This document shows, one piece after another, positions 14,454 to 15,357 of a stretch of DNA of 15,357 bases; position 1 is the first letter of the stretch, and every line of letters begins with the position of its first letter. A program made the translations under genes and the position numbers. The notes under the pieces were generated by a model, which was given only the letters and a program-made list of their open reading frames with translations, did not search any database and had not been told where the DNA came from. The stretch is from CAWULT01 sp963923455 (lineage in GTDB: Bacteria > Acidobacteriota > Vicinamibacteria > Vicinamibacterales > UBA2999): contig CAWULT010000113.1 in NCBI GenBank assembly GCA_963923455.1, forward strand, positions 1-15,357, read 5' to 3'.

Positions 14454-15357
14454 TCAGCCGAAGAGCACCCAGCAGAGCCCCGCGCCAGCCACGGCCATCG
14501 CCAGGCCCCAGGCGAGCAGCCCGTTGAAGAGCGCCCGGGCGTCGGTGCCGGGCGCGGCCCCGGCGATGAACAGCGCGCCGACGGTCGACAGCGACGAGAG
14601 GTCCACGAGGCTCGCGCCGACGTTGATGGACCACGCGACACGCAGCGGATCGAGCCCGCCGAGCTGTCGGGCCAGGTCGGGCGCCATGGGCAGGAAGGCC
14701 GGCAGCACGACGCCGGACGTGCTGCTGTAGACCGAGACGAGCCCCGTGCCGAACGAGACGATCGGCGCGATCGTCGCCGGGGTCGCCACGGCCGCAATGC
14801 CGCGCGTGATGAGCGCGATGCCCTGCGTTTCCTGCATCATCGCGACGAGCACGGTGACGCCGGTCACCATCAGGATCACGCCCCACGGCATCCGCTGGAT
14901 GGCGCGCGCCTCGTCGGCCGCCTTCAGCAGGATGAGCGTCGTCGAGACGATGAGCGCCATCATGCCGACGTTGAGGCCCAGGCCGGCCACCGTCGCGATG
15001 AGGGCCACGATGCCCGCCGTCGTCAGCCAGTGCGCGCGGTGCATCGGCTGCACGTCCGGCTCGGCCGCGGCCGCCGCGCGGCCGCCGCGAAACAGGCGTG
15101 CCCCCCCGAGCAGCAGGAAGCCGCCGAAGCCGGCCAGCGTGTGGGCCAGCGCGTTGTAGCCGAAGGTCTGCCACTCGACGCCGGGCAGGCCGATGCGCGC
15201 CATCACGCCGTGCGCGACGAGGCCGGTCGGCGCAAACGGGGAGAGGGTTCCGGCGAGCGCGCCGTTGCCGGCCATCACCGCCATCAGCAGCGGCGGAATG
15301 CCGGCCCGCGCCGCAACGGCCATGGCCGGCGGCGCCAGCAGCGCGGCGGCCATGGCC
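14454..15357 (-). CDS. MatC-like dicarboxylate/ion-transporter permease, N-terminal part outside window
   Basis: The C-terminal 300 residues of a polytopic inner-membrane carrier resembling the malonate/dicarboxylate carrier MatC and related ion-transporter-superfamily (SLC13/citrate-permease-like) proteins. Near residues 30-46 of the visible part lies the signature AGNGALAGTLSPFAPTG, followed by GLPGVEWQTFGYNALAHTLA, as in MatC proteins. The later half holds long hydrophobic segments (for example MMALIVSTTLILLKAA, MPWGVILMVTGVTVLVAM) and a second inverted-repeat-like signature, SSTSGVVLPAFLPMAP, then DLSSLSTVGALFIAGA near the end. The frame is open to the window's right edge, and the Met at 15353 is internal (MAAALLAPPAMAV sits within a membrane segment). 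The stop is 76 bp from the next gene on the same strand, so cotranscription is possible. The substrate is probably a C3-C4 dicarboxylate by family, not proven here. Confidence 0.82.
   Translation of the reverse strand, partial: AMAAALLAPPAMAVAARAGIPPLLMAVMAGNGALAGTLSPFAPTGLVAHGVMARIGLPGVEWQTFGYNALAHTLAGFGGFLLLGGARLFRGGRAAAAAEPDVQPMHRAHWLTTAGIVALIATVAGLGLNVGMMALIVSTTLILLKAADEARAIQRMPWGVILMVTGVTVLVAMMQETQGIALITRGIAAVATPATIAPIVSFGTGLVSVYSSTSGVVLPAFLPMAPDLARQLGGLDPLRVAWSINVGASLVDLSSLSTVGALFIAGAAPGTDARALFNGLLAWGLAMAVAGAGLCWVLFG

Overview
The window is very GC-rich (about 70% by eye) and densely packed with genes. The gene content points to an environmental Acidobacteriota genome, most likely a Vicinamibacteria-type (subdivision 6) soil organism. 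The indicators are an Oar-like TonB-dependent receptor with glycine-rich inserts, a VWFA-related protein of the acidobacterial type (the TIGR03436 kind), a DUF6152 protein beside an uncharacterised secreted partner, and a DUF1501/DUF1800 pair. The taxonomic call is inference from gene families; no rRNA or other marker gene is present.

Layout. Genes on the + strand fill 1-6604: the 3' part of an outer-membrane receptor (1-2877), a secreted VWFA-related protein starting 2 bp later (2880-5036), and a secreted tannase/feruloyl-esterase family hydrolase 29 bp further on (5066-6604). These look like one transcription unit. Everything from 6609 to the right edge is on the - strand. In order of transcription (right to left) it holds a MatC-like dicarboxylate permease (cut by the window edge), a secreted protein of unknown function, a DUF6152 protein overlapping it by one base, an M32 metallocarboxypeptidase, a Tat-exported DUF1501 protein, a DUF1800 protein, an exported DsrE-like protein, and a TauE/SafE (TSUP) permease. 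The two blocks converge with only four bases between stop codons.

The only stretch over 300 bases without an intact gene is 7356-7716. It holds a short + strand ORF that looks like the signal peptide and first residues of a SnoaL/DUF4440-type protein, then stops, so it is probably a gene remnant. It also holds dyad-symmetric sequences that could end the DsrE-like transcript.

How the genes may work together: the left block is an envelope unit (receptor, surface or periplasmic VWFA protein, secreted esterase) and could be read as uptake and hydrolysis of plant phenolic esters, but that link is inference. The right block is a run of mostly exported, poorly characterised proteins. I see no CRISPR array, transposase, integrase, tRNA, rRNA or phage gene. 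No clearly new defence or mobile system is visible. The most interesting material is the overlapping secreted pair (unknown protein plus DUF6152) and the DUF1501-DUF1800-DsrE cluster.
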